A stretch of DNA of 64,000 bases from Aeromicrobium sp. Root236 (GCF_001428805.1 NZ_LMIS01000001.1:2282976-2346975), one strand, 5' to 3'; shown: positions 43,097-52,884, numbered from the stretch's first letter. The notes: generated by a model not told the origin, from the letters alone. Numbers and translations are program-made.

Positions 43097-44062
43097 TCAT
43101 GCCTTCGCCTCCTGACGGCCGGCGATCGCGATCTCGCGCGCGGCCTCGAGATAGGACAGCGCGCCGGACGACGAGCCGTCGTACGTGATGACCGACTGCT
43201 GATAGCTCGGTGCCTCCGAGATCCGCACCGAACGGGGAATCGCGGTCCTGAGGACCTTGTCGTTGAAGTGCGTCCGGACCTCCTCGGCGACACCTGCCGA
43301 GAGTCGGGTTCGCGCGTCGTACATCGTCAGGAGGATCGTCGAGATCTCGAGCTTGGGGTTGAGGTGCGACCGGATCAGCTCGATGTTGCGGACGAGCTGG
43401 CCGAGGCCCTCCAGTGCGTAGTACTCGCACTGGATGGGGATCAGCACCTCACGACCGGCCACCATTGCGTTGACCGTCAGCAGGCCGAGCGACGGCGGGC
43501 AGTCGATCAGCACGTAGTCGATGCGGTCGCCCGCGTCGGCGCAGTCACTCAGGTACGACTGCAGCGCCCGGTCGAGCCGCGACTCGCGGGCGACGAGGGA
43601 GACCAGCTCGATCTCGGCGCCGGCCAGGTCGATCGATGCGGGCAGCACCGTCAGACCCTCGATGTCGGGGCAGGGCTTGATGAGCTCGTCGAGGTCCGTA
43701 CCGTCGACGATGGCCTCGTAGACGCCCGGCGTGCCCTCGGCGTGCGGCACGTTGAGCGCGGTCGAGGCGTTGCCCTGCGGGTCGAGGTCGATCACCAGGA
43801 CACGCAGGCCCTTGATCGCCAGTGCTGCGGCGACGTTGACCGTGGTCGTCGTCTTGCCGACCCCGCCCTTCTGGTTGGCGACCACGAACACCCGGGTCTC
43901 CGCCGGTGGTTCGAACCGAGGAGTGGCCGACGCCCGCTGGACGAGGGCGATGTGTTCGGCGACCTCAGAGGCCAGTGGCGTCGAGTCGTCGTGCGAGGGC
44001 ACCGGCACCCGGTAGTTGGATGCGGTGGCCGGGCCCGGCGGGGGTGGTGTCGTCCCACTCAT
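43097..44062 (-). CDS. parA: Chromosome partitioning ATPase ParA (Soj)
   Basis: A 321-residue ParA. A 45-residue variable leader is followed by the deviant Walker A ANQKGGVGKTTTTVNVAAALA, Walker A' DLDPQGNAST, and DYVLIDCPPSLGLLTVNAM. It forms the ATP-dependent gradient that moves ParB-parS complexes. The ATG at 44062 has GGGAG 7 nt upstream; an in-frame TTG four codons earlier is the alternative. A parS site sits immediately upstream. Confidence 0.96.
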   Translation of the reverse strand: MSGTTPPPPGPATASNYRVPVPSHDDSTPLASEVAEHIALVQRASATPRFEPPAETRVFVVANQKGGVGKTTTTVNVAAALAIKGLRVLVIDLDPQGNASTALNVPHAEGTPGVYEAIVDGTDLDELIKPCPDIEGLTVLPASIDLAGAEIELVSLVARESRLDRALQSYLSDCADAGDRIDYVLIDCPPSLGLLTVNAMVAGREVLIPIQCEYYALEGLGQLVRNIELIRSHLNPKLEISTILLTMYDARTRLSAGVAEEVRTHFNDKVLRTAIPRSVRISEAPSYQQSVITYDGSSSGALSYLEAAREIAIAGRQEAKA

Positions 44063-44079
44063 GCCGTCTCCCAAGGGTT

Positions 44080-44095
44080 GGTTTCACGTGAAACA
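44080..44095. promoter_or_regulatory. parS site 1 (one mismatch)
   Basis: GGTTTCACGTGAAACA differs from the canonical TGTTTCACGTGAAACA only at the first base. It lies in the rsmG-parA gap, 17 bp before parA, so ParB binding could also affect parAB transcription. Confidence 0.93.
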
Positions 44096-44120
44096 TGTCG
44101 ATGTGCGTACGGCGGGATGC

Positions 44121-44777
44121 TCACTTGCTGACCTCCACGACAGTCGTCGGCACGTCGCCGTTCGCGTACGTCGCCACCACGATAGTCGTCGCACCGAGCC
44201 GGTGAAGGGTCGCGGTTGCGGCCGTGACTTCCTCCTGCGCCGTACGACCCTTCAGCGCCAGCAGCACGCCACCCTTGCGTACGAGCGGCAGGCACCAGCG
44301 GCCGAGCTTGTCGAGTGCGGCCACTGCACGAGCCGTGACGACGTCGTACGTCTCGCCGACCTCCTCGGCACGGGCCCGCAGCACCGTCACGTTGTCCAGG
44401 CCGAGCTCGGCGACGACGTCGTCCAGGAAGCGGGTGCGGCGCAGCAAGGGCTCGACCAACGTCACCGACAGGTCCGGCCGGGCGATCGCCCACACCAGAC
44501 CAGGCAGTCCCGCGCCGGTCCCGATGTCGGCCACGGTGGCGCCCTCGGGCACCCGCGGCACCACCACAGCTGAGTTCATGATGTGCCGGTCCCAGATGCG
44601 GGGGACCTCCCGAGGGCCGATCAGACCCTTGACCACGCCGTCCGTCGCCAACAGGTGGGCGTACTGCTCGGCCATGGGGAGCCGGGAAGCGAACACCCCC
44701 GCCGCGTGCGACGGGGGTGTTTCACGTGAAACATCCAGGCGGTCGGCGCCGCCGGGATCGGATGCGGACCCTGTCAT
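44121..44777 (-). CDS. rsmG: 16S rRNA (guanine-N7)-methyltransferase RsmG
   Basis: A 218-residue RsmG (GidB): SAM-binding motif VADIGTGAGLPGLVWAIARPDLSVTLVEPLLRRTRFLDDV, then TARAVAALDKLGRWCLPLVRKGGVLLALKG. It methylates G527 of 16S rRNA. The 5' coding part (VSRETP) contains a perfect parS. The start used gives an N-terminal extension of about 15 residues before the parS-encoded segment; a later start is possible. Confidence 0.94.
   Translation of the reverse strand: MTGSASDPGGADRLDVSRETPPSHAAGVFASRLPMAEQYAHLLATDGVVKGLIGPREVPRIWDRHIMNSAVVVPRVPEGATVADIGTGAGLPGLVWAIARPDLSVTLVEPLLRRTRFLDDVVAELGLDNVTVLRARAEEVGETYDVVTARAVAALDKLGRWCLPLVRKGGVLLALKGRTAQEEVTAATATLHRLGATTIVVATYANGDVPTTVVEVSK
44718..44733. 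promoter_or_regulatory. parS site 2 (perfect)
   Basis: TGTTTCACGTGAAACA matches the bacterial parS consensus exactly. It lies inside the 5' coding end of rsmG, about 4 kb from the dnaA-dnaN origin. Confidence 0.97.
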
Positions 44778-44785
44778 CGGCGCAC

Positions 44786-45259
44786 CTATTCGGCCGCGGT
44801 GTGCACGACGACGTAGCGGTGCGGCTCGGTGCCCTCGGACGAGCTCGTGAGCCCGGCGCCGGCAACGGCGTCGTGGACGACCTTGCGCTCGAACGGCGTC
44901 ATGGGGTCGAGCGCGACCGACGCCTCGCCGGCCTGCACCTTCTCGATCGCGGCCCCGGCGATGGCGACCAGCTCGGTGCGGCGCGCGGCGCGGAAGCCCG
45001 CGACGTCGAGCATGAGCCGGCTGCGTTCACCCGTCTCGCGATAGACGGCCAGGCGGGTCAGCTCCTGCAGAGCGTCGAGGACCTCGCCCTCGCGACCCAC
45101 CAGGTGGTCGAGGTTGCCGCCGACGATCTCCACCGCAGCGCGGTCGCCGTCGACGTCCATGTCGATGTCGCCATCGAGGTCAGCGATGTCCAGCAGCCCT
45201 TCGAGGAAGTCCGCGGCGATGTCGCCTTCCTTCTCCAGCTTCTTGGCCAGCTCACTCAC
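44786..45259 (-). CDS. jag: Jag/KhpB-type KH-R3H RNA-binding protein
   Basis: A 157-residue protein with a KH-like domain (IVGGNLDHLVGREGEVLDALQELTRLAV, about 46-72) and C-terminal R3H (MTPFERKVVHDAV; SSSEGTEPHRYVVV). The N-terminus is acidic (DIADLDGDIDMDVDGD). KhpB/Jag proteins bind RNA and in Gram-positives affect envelope growth and division. It overlaps yidC by 4 bp (ATGA), the standard neighbour. Confidence 0.92.
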   Translation of the reverse strand: MSELAKKLEKEGDIAADFLEGLLDIADLDGDIDMDVDGDRAAVEIVGGNLDHLVGREGEVLDALQELTRLAVYRETGERSRLMLDVAGFRAARRTELVAIAGAAIEKVQAGEASVALDPMTPFERKVVHDAVAGAGLTSSSEGTEPHRYVVVHTAAE

Positions 45260-46278
45260 TTGGTGCCGTCCTTGTCCGTGTCGTTCTTGCTCGTGATGTC
45301 GGGCTTGCGCTTGGGCGGCGCCGGCGGCTTCTTCTTCCGCTGGCTACGCGCCTGGTTCTTGGGCTGCTGCCGCGGCGGGGGCTTGGGCGCCTCCTCCTCG
45401 ACCGGCTTGAGGGGATCTGGCGCAACGGTCTTGCCGTGCTTGGCGTCGCGCTCCTGCTTGGCCTTGAACGCGGGAGTGCCGGGCGCTGGGTTGTTGCGGA
45501 TGACCCAGAACTGCTGGCCCATGGTCCAGAAGTTCGACGTGGTCCAGTAGAAGAGGACGCCGAGGGGGAACGCCACACCGCCGACCGCGAACACGATCGG
45601 GAGGATGTAGAGGAGCAGCTTCTGCTGCTGCGCGTACTGACCCGTCATGGCATCGGCCGGCATGTTCTTGGACATCAGCTGGCGCTGCGTCGTGAACTGC
45701 GTGATGCACATGATGACGACCAGCGACATCGTGAGGATCTTGGTCTCGGCAGCATCCGAGCTCACGAACGTGTCGGCGATGCGGGCACCGAGGAGCACGG
45801 CGTTGTGCAGCGAAGTCGCGTTCTCGGAGTTCATGAACCCCTTGTGGAACTCGCCGTCCTTGGCGATGCCTTCGTACTTGGCCGCGTGGTCGATCACCCG
45901 GAACAGCGCGAAGAAGATCGGCATCTGCAGGATCAGCGGCAGGCAGGAGGCGAACGGGTTGGTGCCCGTCTCCTTCCACAGCTTCATCTGCTCCTGCGTC
46001 AAGCGCTCACGGTCGTGCTTGTACTTCTGCTGGAGCGCCTTGATCTGCGGCTGGAGCAACTGCATGTTGCGGCTCGACTTGATCTGCTTGACGAACAGTG
46101 GGATCAGGAGCGTACGGATCGTGATCGTCAGGCCGACGATCGACAGGCCCCACGTCCAGCCGCTGTTGTCGGGCAGCACCGTCGAGAAGATCTTGTGCCA
46201 GACCAGCAGGATCCCCGACACCGCGTAGTAGAGCGGCGTCATGATCGCCGATCCGATGTCGCCTAGGAAGCCGAACAT
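45256..46278 (-). CDS. yidC: Membrane protein insertase YidC
   Basis: A 340-residue Gram-positive-type YidC without a large periplasmic domain. About five TMs; TM1 region [31 protein letters not shown], conserved [64 protein letters not shown] and [22 protein letters not shown]. The Lys/Pro-rich cytoplasmic tail (290-340) is expected to contact ribosomes. ATG at 46278 with AGGAG 6 nt upstream; a longer 17-codon extension was rejected. Confidence 0.96.
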   Translation of the reverse strand: MFGFLGDIGSAIMTPLYYAVSGILLVWHKIFSTVLPDNSGWTWGLSIVGLTITIRTLLIPLFVKQIKSSRNMQLLQPQIKALQQKYKHDRERLTQEQMKLWKETGTNPFASCLPLILQMPIFFALFRVIDHAAKYEGIAKDGEFHKGFMNSENATSLHNAVLLGARIADTFVSSDAAETKILTMSLVVIMCITQFTTQRQLMSKNMPADAMTGQYAQQQKLLLYILPIVFAVGGVAFPLGVLFYWTTSNFWTMGQQFWVIRNNPAPGTPAFKAKQERDAKHGKTVAPDPLKPVEEEAPKPPPRQQPKNQARSQRKKKPPAPPKRKPDITSKNDTDKDGTK

Positions 46279-46505
46279 TGTTCTCCTCTGTGTGACTGTG
46301 GCACCGGGTCGTAGCCTCCGGCGCTCCAAGGGTGGCAGCGCAGGACACGACGTCCGGCGAGCCAGGTGCCGCGCACCGCACCATGCGTCTCAACAGCCTG
46401 CAGAGCGTAGGCCGAGCACGTGGGGTGGTAGCGGCAGACCTGACCATAGAGTGGGCTGATGGCGAAGCGATACGCCTTCAACAACCAGATCAGTGGGTAC
46501 TTCAT
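46263..46505 (-). CDS. yidD: Membrane protein insertion efficiency factor YidD
   Basis: An 80-residue Yid[67 protein letters not shown], with the conserved CRYHPTCS and RCHPW(S)xGGxDPVP. Membrane-associated through an amphipathic N-terminus; assists YidC. It overlaps rnpA upstream by 4 bp (ATGA) and yidC downstream by 16 bp. Confidence 0.96.
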   Translation of the reverse strand: MKYPLIWLLKAYRFAISPLYGQVCRYHPTCSAYALQAVETHGAVRGTWLAGRRVLRCHPWSAGGYDPVPQSHRGEQCSAS

Positions 46506-46837
46506 CGGGCACCGGCCCGCGCCAGCGCGGCGTCCAGGTGCTCAGCGAGGGTGGCAGAACGTACGCCATGCGCTGCGGGGAGCGCGCGCACGACGACCCT
46601 GCTCCCGTCAGGAAGCCGGTCGATCCGGTCACGCATCAGGTGCCGGAGCTGCCGCTTGACCCGGTTGCGGTCAACCGCTGATCCGACGGCCTTGCTCACG
46701 ACGAAACCGACGGACGTGGGTCCGCCGGTTCCCGGAACGACATGGGTGACGAGGGTTGGTTGTACGCCTTTGGCTCCACGACGGATCGTGTGCCGGAAGT
46801 CATCCCCGCTGCGCATGCGTTGGACGCGCGCGAGCAA
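46502..46837 (-). CDS. rnpA: Ribonuclease P protein component
   Basis: About 111 residues: [28 protein letters not shown], then [28 protein letters not shown], containing the RNR-type RNA-binding motif. It supports RNase P RNA in 5' tRNA maturation. The start is uncertain: TTG at 46837 (used here) falls 4 bp after the rpmH stop; CTG at 46849 would give the more usual LPEP-like N-terminus while overlapping rpmH; ATG at 46816 would truncate it. Confidence 0.88.
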   Translation of the reverse strand: MLARVQRMRSGDDFRHTIRRGAKGVQPTLVTHVVPGTGGPTSVGFVVSKAVGSAVDRNRVKRQLRHLMRDRIDRLPDGSRVVVRALPAAHGVRSATLAEHLDAALARAGAR

Positions 46838-46841
46838 CGGC

Positions 46842-46979
46842 TCAGGCAGACAGCTTGGCGCGGCCCTTGCGGCGACGGTCCGCGAGGATCGCGCGGCCGG
46901 CGCGGGTGCGCATGCGGAGGCGGAAGCCGTGCTTCTTGGCACGACGACGGTTGTTCGGCTGGAAAGTACGCTTGCTCAC
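46842..46979 (-). CDS. rpmH: 50S ribosomal protein L34
   Basis: A 45-residue L34, from GTG at 46979: [21 protein letters not shown], then [24 protein letters not shown]. Very basic and near-identical in pattern to all bacterial L34s. A small 50S protein near the exit tunnel. It heads the rpmH-rnpA-yidD-yidC-jag-rsmG run and is divergent from dnaA, the conserved origin arrangement. GAGGAAC lies upstream of the GTG. Confidence 0.97.
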   Translation of the reverse strand: MSKRTFQPNNRRRAKKHGFRLRMRTRAGRAILADRRRKGRAKLSA

Positions 46980-47324
46980 GATGTGTTCCTCACGGATCTC
47001 AGTCTGGGCCGGTCGACGGCCACCGCTCGCCCACGACCGAGAACTGCGGTTGTCGTGGGCATGCGGCGGAAGTCGTTCTAGGACGACTAGACAACGGTAC
47101 GGGCGCCCCGGACCCCGGTCAAACTGATCCCCTTACGCCCCGAACGTCCCCTCGTCCACACGACACGCCGAACGCTGGGGACGAGCTGGGGAATTCCGCT
47201 TGTAAGCACCCCTCATGGCTGCTAGCGTCACCGCGGTATCGAGTTTTTCCACAAGGCAACCTCAACTCTCGAGTTCGCATTCACACCATGTGGAAAACCA
47301 TGTGGACGTGTCGGGAGGCATTGG
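46980..47324. promoter_or_regulatory. rpmH-dnaA divergent regulatory region with DnaA-box-like sites
   Basis: 345 bp without a gene. DnaA-box-like sequences cluster near dnaA: TTTTCCACA (47245-47253), TGTGGAAAA (47289-47297) and TGTGGACGT (47301-47309). An 18-bp near-palindrome, AGTCGTTCTAGGACGACT, lies at 47071-47088. A GGAGG (47314-47318) is the dnaA ribosome-binding site. Autoregulation by DnaA is plausible. Confidence 0.6.
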
Positions 47325-48788
47325 ATGAACGACGGCCAGGAAACCAGCCCGGAAGAGCATCTCAACCGAGTCTGGCAAGGTGCCGTCGACACGTTGTCCC
47401 CGGGCGCGAAGGTGTGGGTCTACTCCGCCAAGCCCCTGACGCTCCACAACAACATCATGATCGTCGCGGTCCAGGACGACCTCACGCGCGCACAGCTCGA
47501 GTCCCGCGTCCGGCCGGCCCTCGAGCACGCGATCAGCACGACGCTCCAGCAGGAGACCCGGCTCGTCGTGACGATCGAGCCCACACTGCTTGACAACAAC
47601 CAGAGTCGACAAGACGATTTATCGACAAACCAGCCCAATGTGTACGGGCAGGACAACGACCTCGACGACGAGGACGACGACGACCAGGACGAGTTCGTGC
47701 CGACCTGGGCCGAGCGCAAGACGACGCCACCCCGCATCGGCAGCGTCGCCGAGGCCCGGCTCAATCCGCGCTACCTCTTCGAGAACTTCGTGATCGGCTC
47801 GTCCAACCGCTTCGCCCACGCCGCCGCCGTGGCCGTCGCCGAGGCACCCGGCAAGGCGTACAACCCGCTCGTGATCCACGGTGAGTCCGGCCTCGGCAAG
47901 ACCCACCTGCTGCACGCGATCGGCCACTACGTCCTCAACCTCTATCCCTCCTCGCGTGTGCGCTACGTCAACAGCGAGGAGTTCACCAACGACGTCATCA
48001 ACGCGATCCGCGAGAACCGCACCGCTGCGCTCAAGCGCAAGTACCGCGAGATCGACGTGCTCCTGGTCGACGACATCCAGTTCTTGGAGGGCAAGGAGTC
48101 GACGCAGACCGAGTTCTTCCACACGTTCAACGCCCTGCACAACGAGAACAAGCAGATCGTGATGACGTCGGACCGGCCGCCCAAGAACCTGACGACGCTC
48201 GAGGACCGGTTGCGCAACCGGTTCGAGTGGGGCCTGACGACCGACGTCCAGCCGCCCGACCTCGAGACGCGTATCGCGATCCTCCGCAAGAAGGCCGCCA
48301 ACGAGAAGCTCACCGCGCCGGCCGACGTGCTCGAGTTCATCGCGAGCAAGGTGCAGACCAACATCCGCGAGCTCGAAGGTGCCTTGATCCGCGCCACGGC
48401 GTTCGCCAACCTCAACGGCACGACGGTCGACCTCCAGCTCGCGCAGATCGTGCTCAAGGACCTCATCGCCGAAGGTGAGGAGCCGGACATCACGGTCGGC
48501 ATGATCATGGCCCAGACCGCGGCCTACTCCGAGTTCTCGATCGACGACCTCTGCAGCACCAACCGGAGCCGCAACCTGGTGCTCGCCCGCCAGATCGCGA
48601 TGTACCTCTGCCGCGAGCTGACCGACATGTCGCTGCCCAAGATCGGCCAGGAGTTCGGCAACCGCGACCACACCACCGTCATGCACGCCGACCGCAAGAT
48701 CCGCAAGCTCATGGCAGAGAAGCACGCCGTCTACAACCAGGTCACCGAGCTGACGGCGCGCATCAAGCAGCAAGCCCGCCAGTCATGA
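47325..48788 (+). CDS. dnaA: Chromosomal replication initiator DnaA
   Basis: A 487-residue DnaA. Domain I about 1-85; a short acidic domain II (about 100-125, [15 protein letters not shown]); AAA+ domain III with Walker [10 protein letters not shown] (186-194) and Walker [12 protein letters not shown] (246-256), sensor/arginine region [21 protein letters not shown]; domain IV with the DnaA signature [14 protein letters not shown]. It melts oriC and binds the boxes on both sides of the gene. ATG with GGAGG 6 nt upstream. Confidence 0.98.
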   Translation: MNDGQETSPEEHLNRVWQGAVDTLSPGAKVWVYSAKPLTLHNNIMIVAVQDDLTRAQLESRVRPALEHAISTTLQQETRLVVTIEPTLLDNNQSRQDDLSTNQPNVYGQDNDLDDEDDDDQDEFVPTWAERKTTPPRIGSVAEARLNPRYLFENFVIGSSNRFAHAAAVAVAEAPGKAYNPLVIHGESGLGKTHLLHAIGHYVLNLYPSSRVRYVNSEEFTNDVINAIRENRTAALKRKYREIDVLLVDDIQFLEGKESTQTEFFHTFNALHNENKQIVMTSDRPPKNLTTLEDRLRNRFEWGLTTDVQPPDLETRIAILRKKAANEKLTAPADVLEFIASKVQTNIRELEGALIRATAFANLNGTTVDLQLAQIVLKDLIAEGEEPDITVGMIMAQTAAYSEFSIDDLCSTNRSRNLVLARQIAMYLCRELTDMSLPKIGQEFGNRDHTTVMHADRKIRKLMAEKHAVYNQVTELTARIKQQARQS

Positions 48789-49173
48789 CGTGTGAATGGC
48801 CCATCGGGACCATTCACACCTGGGGAAGACACTGTGGGAAAACCCACGAGTCACGTGGACATCATCCGTCGCCGTGTGAACACCGTGTGAACGCAGAACC
48901 GACATCCACAGCTTTGTGTAGTTTCACGGTTCGGCCGGACACAGGTTGTCCACCGGCCGCCACACCGCCCTTGCAGCCCGAATCCGGGTTGTCCACCGAA
49001 TCCACAGACGCTACTACGACTACTACTCTTCTTTATCTCAGCAACCCCAGCGGAAGTCATGTCGCGAGCTGTGTGTGGATGACATCTTTCCCGCTTCCCC
49101 TGAATACCTCCGGTCACGGATACCGTGGCAGGATTCATCCCGACGGCTCCCGTCCTCGGAAAGGCCCCATCAC
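48789..49173. other. oriC: Chromosomal origin oriC (dnaA-dnaN intergenic)
   Basis: 385 bp between dnaA and dnaN with clustered DnaA boxes: TTTCCCACA (complement, 48833-48841), ACATCCACA (48902-48910), TTGTCCACC (48946-48954 and 48989-48997), GAATCCACA (48998-49006) and TCATCCACA (complement, 49074-49082). A locally AT-richer stretch (49011-49040) lies beside the densest boxes. Gene orientation diverges around this region, supporting bidirectional replication from here. Confidence 0.88.
49011..49037 (-). promoter_or_regulatory. DnaA-trio-like triplet repeat in oriC
   Basis: The complement, read 3'-5' away from the adjacent box at 48998-49006, is GAT GAT GCT GAT GAT GAG AAG AAA TAG. This follows the 3'-(G/A)A(T)-5' trio pattern described for the basal unwinding system of bacterial origins. 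The 4-bp gap GACG separates it from the box. Assignment is by pattern. Confidence 0.6.
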
Positions 49174-50316
49174 GTGAAATTCCGCATCGACCGCGACACC
49201 CTTGCCGACGCCGTTGCCTGGACAGCCCGCAGCCTGCCCAACCGTCCCAGTGTTCCCGTGCTGGCCGGCCTGCTCATCGAGACCGCCGCGGACGGCCTCA
49301 CCCTGTCGGGGTTCGACTACGAGACCTCGACGCGAGCGACGTTGCCCGCCGAGGTCAACGCCGACGGCCGCGCCCTCGTCTCCGGACGGCTGCTCTCCGA
49401 GATCGTCAAAGCGCTGCCCGCCAAGCCCGTCGACATCTCGCTCGACGGCACCAAGGTCCAGGTCATCTGCGGCAACGCCCGGTTCAGCCTGCAGACCATG
49501 CCGGTCGAGGAGTACCCGCAGCTGCCCGAGATGCCCACGGCGTCCGGCACGATCAAGGCCGACGACTTCGCCACGGCCGTCTCCCAGGCCAGCGCCGCCG
49601 CCGGCCGCGACGAGATGCTGCCCCTGCTGACGGGCGTACGCCTCGAGCTCGAGGGCTCCACGATCTCGCTCATGGCGACCGACCGGTTCCGCGCGAGCCT
49701 CCGCGATCTCGAGTGGTATCCCGAGGCCAGCGATCTCTCGGCCCAGGCCCTGGTGCCGGCGCGCGTCCTCAACGAGACCGCCCGGTCGCTGACCTCCGGC
49801 GGCGACGTCACGATCGCGGTGTCGTCGGGTGAGTCCGGCGACGGCCTGATCGGCTTCGAAGGCACGGTCGGCAACGGCACCCGCCGCACCACGACCCGCC
49901 TGCTCGAGGGCGACTTCCCGCGCGTACGCCAGCTGTTCCAGGCGCAGGCCGAGACCGTCGCCTACGTCGAGACCCAGGCATTCGTCGACTCGGTCAAGCG
50001 CGTAGCGCTGGTCGCCGAGCGCAACACGCCCGTACGCCTGACGTTCTCCGACGGACAGCTGCTGCTCGAGGCCGGCAGCGGCGACGAGGCCCAGGCGTCG
50101 GAGTCGATCGAGGCCACGATCGAGGGCGCCGACATCTCGATCGGCTTCAACCCGACCTACCTGCTCGAAGGGCTCGCCGTCATGTCGGACCCGGTCGTGC
50201 ACCTGTCGTTCACGCAACACACCAAGCCCGCAGCCATCTCGGGTGTCCAGGAGATCGGGGCCGACCCTGACGTCGCGTTCCGCTACCTGATCATGCCCGT
50301 ACGCCTGCAGAACTGA
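49174..50316 (+). CDS. dnaN: DNA polymerase III beta sliding clamp
   Basis: A 380-residue clamp with three repeats; starts MKFRIDRDTLADAVAWTARSLP and ends with YLIMPVRLQN. Other landmarks are PVLAGLLIETAADGLTLSGFDYETSTR, TGVRLELEGSTISLMATDRFRASLRDLEW and YLLEGLAVMSDPVVHLSFTQHTKPAAI. It tethers polymerases to DNA. GTG at 49174 with GGAAAGG upstream; the frame runs 76 codons further into oriC, which is clearly non-coding. Confidence 0.97.
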   Translation: MKFRIDRDTLADAVAWTARSLPNRPSVPVLAGLLIETAADGLTLSGFDYETSTRATLPAEVNADGRALVSGRLLSEIVKALPAKPVDISLDGTKVQVICGNARFSLQTMPVEEYPQLPEMPTASGTIKADDFATAVSQASAAAGRDEMLPLLTGVRLELEGSTISLMATDRFRASLRDLEWYPEASDLSAQALVPARVLNETARSLTSGGDVTIAVSSGESGDGLIGFEGTVGNGTRRTTTRLLEGDFPRVRQLFQAQAETVAYVETQAFVDSVKRVALVAERNTPVRLTFSDGQLLLEAGSGDEAQASESIEATIEGADISIGFNPTYLLEGLAVMSDPVVHLSFTQHTKPAAISGVQEIGADPDVAFRYLIMPVRLQN

Positions 50317-50336
50317 CTCTCGGAGGGATCTCGCAC

Positions 50337-51260
50337 ATGGACATCGGACTCGTCGGACTCGGCAAGATGGGTGGCAACATGCGCACCCGCATGCGCAACG
50401 GCGGTGTCACCGTCGTCGGCTACGACCGCAACCCCGACGTGTCCGACGTGGCGTCCCTCGAGGAGCTCGTCGAGCAGCTGCCGTCGCCCAAGGTCGTGTG
50501 GGTCATGGTCCCGGCCGGCGACATCACCCGGTCGACCGTCGAGCAGCTCATCGACCTCCTCGGCAAGGGCGACGTCATCGTCGACGGCGGCAACTCGCGC
50601 TGGACCGACGACGAGAAGCACGCGGCGCTGGCTGCCGACAAGGGCATCGGCTACGTCGACTGCGGTGTCAGCGGTGGCGTGTGGGGACTCGACAACGGCT
50701 ACGCGCTGATGGCCGGCGGCACCGCCGAGGACATCGCCAAGGTGCAGCCCGCGTTCGACGCGCTCAAGCCCGAGGGCGAGTCCGGCTTCGTCCACGCCGG
50801 CCGCGTGGGCGCCGGCCACTTCTCCAAGATGGTCCACAACGGCATCGAGTACGCCATGATGCAGGCCTACGCCGAGGGGTTCGAGCTGCTCGAGAAGGTC
50901 GACATGGTCGACAACGTCACCGAGGTCTTCGACTCGTGGCGCGAAGGCACCGTCGTACGCTCCTGGCTGCTCGACCTCCTGGTCAAGGCGCTCGAGGAGG
51001 ATCCCGGCCTGTCCAAGGTGCGCGGCTACGCCGAGGACTCCGGCGAGGGCCGCTGGACCGTCGAGGCCGCGATCGACAACGCCGTCCCGATGCACACGAT
51101 CGCCGCGTCGCTGTTCGCGCGCTTCACCTCTCGCCAGGACGAGTCGCCGGCGATGCAGGCCGTCGCCGCGATGCGTCAGCAGTTCGGCGGCCACGCGGTC
51201 AAGGCTGCCGAGGAGAAGGGTCTCGACCCGGCGGCACCGGATCATGCAGATCCCGTCTAA
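50337..51260 (+). CDS. gnd: 6-phosphogluconate dehydrogenase, short (GndA/NAD-type) form
   Basis: A 307-residue decarboxylating 6PGDH: MDIGLVGLGKMGGNMRTRM (NAD(P) site), VPAGDITRSTVEQL, DGGNSRWTDDEKHA, CGVSGGVWGLDNGYALMAGG and GHFSKMVHNGIEYAMMQAYAEGFELL, with the catalytic Lys in the KMVHNGIEY segment. It makes ribulose 5-phosphate in the pentose phosphate pathway. Its insertion between dnaN and recF is a known actinobacterial arrangement. CGGAGGGA precedes the ATG. Confidence 0.95.
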   Translation: MDIGLVGLGKMGGNMRTRMRNGGVTVVGYDRNPDVSDVASLEELVEQLPSPKVVWVMVPAGDITRSTVEQLIDLLGKGDVIVDGGNSRWTDDEKHAALAADKGIGYVDCGVSGGVWGLDNGYALMAGGTAEDIAKVQPAFDALKPEGESGFVHAGRVGAGHFSKMVHNGIEYAMMQAYAEGFELLEKVDMVDNVTEVFDSWREGTVVRSWLLDLLVKALEEDPGLSKVRGYAEDSGEGRWTVEAAIDNAVPMHTIAASLFARFTSRQDESPAMQAVAAMRQQFGGHAVKAAEEKGLDPAAPDHADPV

Positions 51261-51263
51261 CCC

Positions 51264-52388
51264 GTGCACGTCAGTCGCCTGACCCTGCACGACTTCCGGT
51301 CGTACGACTCCGTCGAGATCGACCTGGAGCCCGGCGCCACGGCGTTCATCGGGTCCAACGGCCAGGGCAAGACCAACCTGGTCGAGGCGATCGACTACCT
51401 GTCGAGGCTCGACTCGCACCGGGTGTCGAGCGACGCACCGCTGATCCGGGCCGGCGCGGAGCGTGCCGTCGTACGTGCTGACGTCGTCAAGGGCGATCGC
51501 ACCGCACTGCTCGAGCTGGAGATCACACCGGGCAAGGCCAACCGCGCACGGATCAACCGCGGTGCTCTGCCGCGCACTCGCGACCTCGTCGGCGTGCTGC
51601 GCACCGTGATGTTCTCGCCCGAGGACCTGGCGCTGGTCAAGGGCGACCCGTCCGACCGGCGGCGGTTCCTCGACTCGCTCCTCGTGCTGCGCACGCCGCG
51701 ACTCGCGGGCGTACGCGCCGACTACGACCGGGTGCTCAAGCAGCGCAACACCCTGCTCAAGTCGGCTCGCGGCCGTCGCAACGTCGAGATCGCGACGCTC
51801 GACATCTGGGACGACAACCTCGCCCGCACCGGAGCCGAGCTGGTCTCGACCCGGCTGTTGCTGCTCGACGCACTCGCCCCACACCTCGCCGAGGCGTACG
51901 TACGCGTCGCCGCCGCCGCGGCACCCGACCGTCGCGAGGTCACCGCGACCTACAAGCCGTCGCTCGAGCTGGACGCCGACCTGCGCGACCAGGACACGAT
52001 CCGTCAGGCACTCCTCGACGAGATCGCCCGGCGGCGGGGCGACGAGATGGACCGCGGGATCAGCCTCGTCGGCCCGCACCGCGACGACGTGACGCTGATG
52101 ATCGGCGACCTGCCGGCCAAGGGCTACGCAAGTCATGGCGAGGCCTGGTCCTTGGCGCTGGCCTTGAGGCTCGCCTCCTTCGAGCTGTTGCGCGAGGATG
52201 AGGACGATCCCGTGCTGATCCTCGATGACGTGTTCGCCGAGCTCGACCAGGGCCGCCGCCAGCAGCTCGCCGAGCTCGTCGGCGACGCCGAGCAGGTGCT
52301 GGTCACCGCGGCGGTGGCCGACGACGTGCCCGACGCGCTCAAGGGTCACCGCTTCAACGTCGCAGGAGGTGAGGTCGTCCGTGACTGA
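51264..52388 (+). CDS. recF: DNA replication/repair protein RecF
   Basis: A 374-residue SMC-like ATPase: [41 protein letters not shown] (Walker A), [48 protein letters not shown] (signature) and [20 protein letters not shown] (Walker B/D-loop). It loads RecA at ssDNA gaps. GTG start 3 bp after gnd; its end overlaps the DUF721 gene by 8 bp. Confidence 0.96.
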   Translation: MHVSRLTLHDFRSYDSVEIDLEPGATAFIGSNGQGKTNLVEAIDYLSRLDSHRVSSDAPLIRAGAERAVVRADVVKGDRTALLELEITPGKANRARINRGALPRTRDLVGVLRTVMFSPEDLALVKGDPSDRRRFLDSLLVLRTPRLAGVRADYDRVLKQRNTLLKSARGRRNVEIATLDIWDDNLARTGAELVSTRLLLLDALAPHLAEAYVRVAAAAAPDRREVTATYKPSLELDADLRDQDTIRQALLDEIARRRGDEMDRGISLVGPHRDDVTLMIGDLPAKGYASHGEAWSLALALRLASFELLREDEDDPVLILDDVFAELDQGRRQQLAELVGDAEQVLVTAAVADDVPDALKGHRFNVAGGEVVRD

Positions 52389-52884
52389 GTCCGACAGCCC
52401 CGCGCCGCGCGACGACGGTCTCGACCTCGCGCGCGACATCGCCAAGTCCTACCGGGGCAAGGGCTCGCCGGCGCCTGCACCGGGCAAGCGTCGCGTACGC
52501 CCGGCCAAGCCGGCTCGCGGTGCGCGCGACGAGCCGAGCCTGCTCGCGGACCTGCTGGGCGAGGTCGTCAACGACCAGGGCTGGGACGAACGGCTGGCCG
52601 CCCAGCGGGTCTTCACCGACTGGGCCGGCATCGTCGGGCCGGAGGTCGCCCAGCACTCCGAGGTCATCGCCTTCGACGACGGCGAGGTCGAGGTCCGGAC
52701 CGACTCGACGGCCTGGGCCACGCAGCTGCGGCTGCTGGCGCCACGCATCGTGGCGAAGCTCAACGAGCTGATGGGCGACGGGTCCGTGCTGCGGATCGTG
52801 GTGCGGGGACCCCAGGCACCGTCGTGGAAGAAGGGCCCGCGCTCGATCCGCGGCGCCCGCGGCCCGAGAGACACCTACGGCTGA
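52381..52884 (+). CDS. DUF721 / DciA-like protein
   Basis: A 167-residue protein with a basic, disordered N-terminus ([27 protein letters not shown]) and a C-terminal DUF721 domain: [75 protein letters not shown]. DciA family members are DnaB helicase operators in bacteria lacking DnaC, consistent with the position between recF and gyrB. The GTG overlaps recF by 8 bp. Confidence 0.88.
   Translation: MTESDSPAPRDDGLDLARDIAKSYRGKGSPAPAPGKRRVRPAKPARGARDEPSLLADLLGEVVNDQGWDERLAAQRVFTDWAGIVGPEVAQHSEVIAFDDGEVEVRTDSTAWATQLRLLAPRIVAKLNELMGDGSVLRIVVRGPQAPSWKKGPRSIRGARGPRDTYG

Noticed and set aside
49170-49180. Third parS-like sequence (ATCACGTGAAAT)
   Set aside because: Only the inner CACGTGAAA matches the consensus; outer bases fail and it spans the dnaN start.
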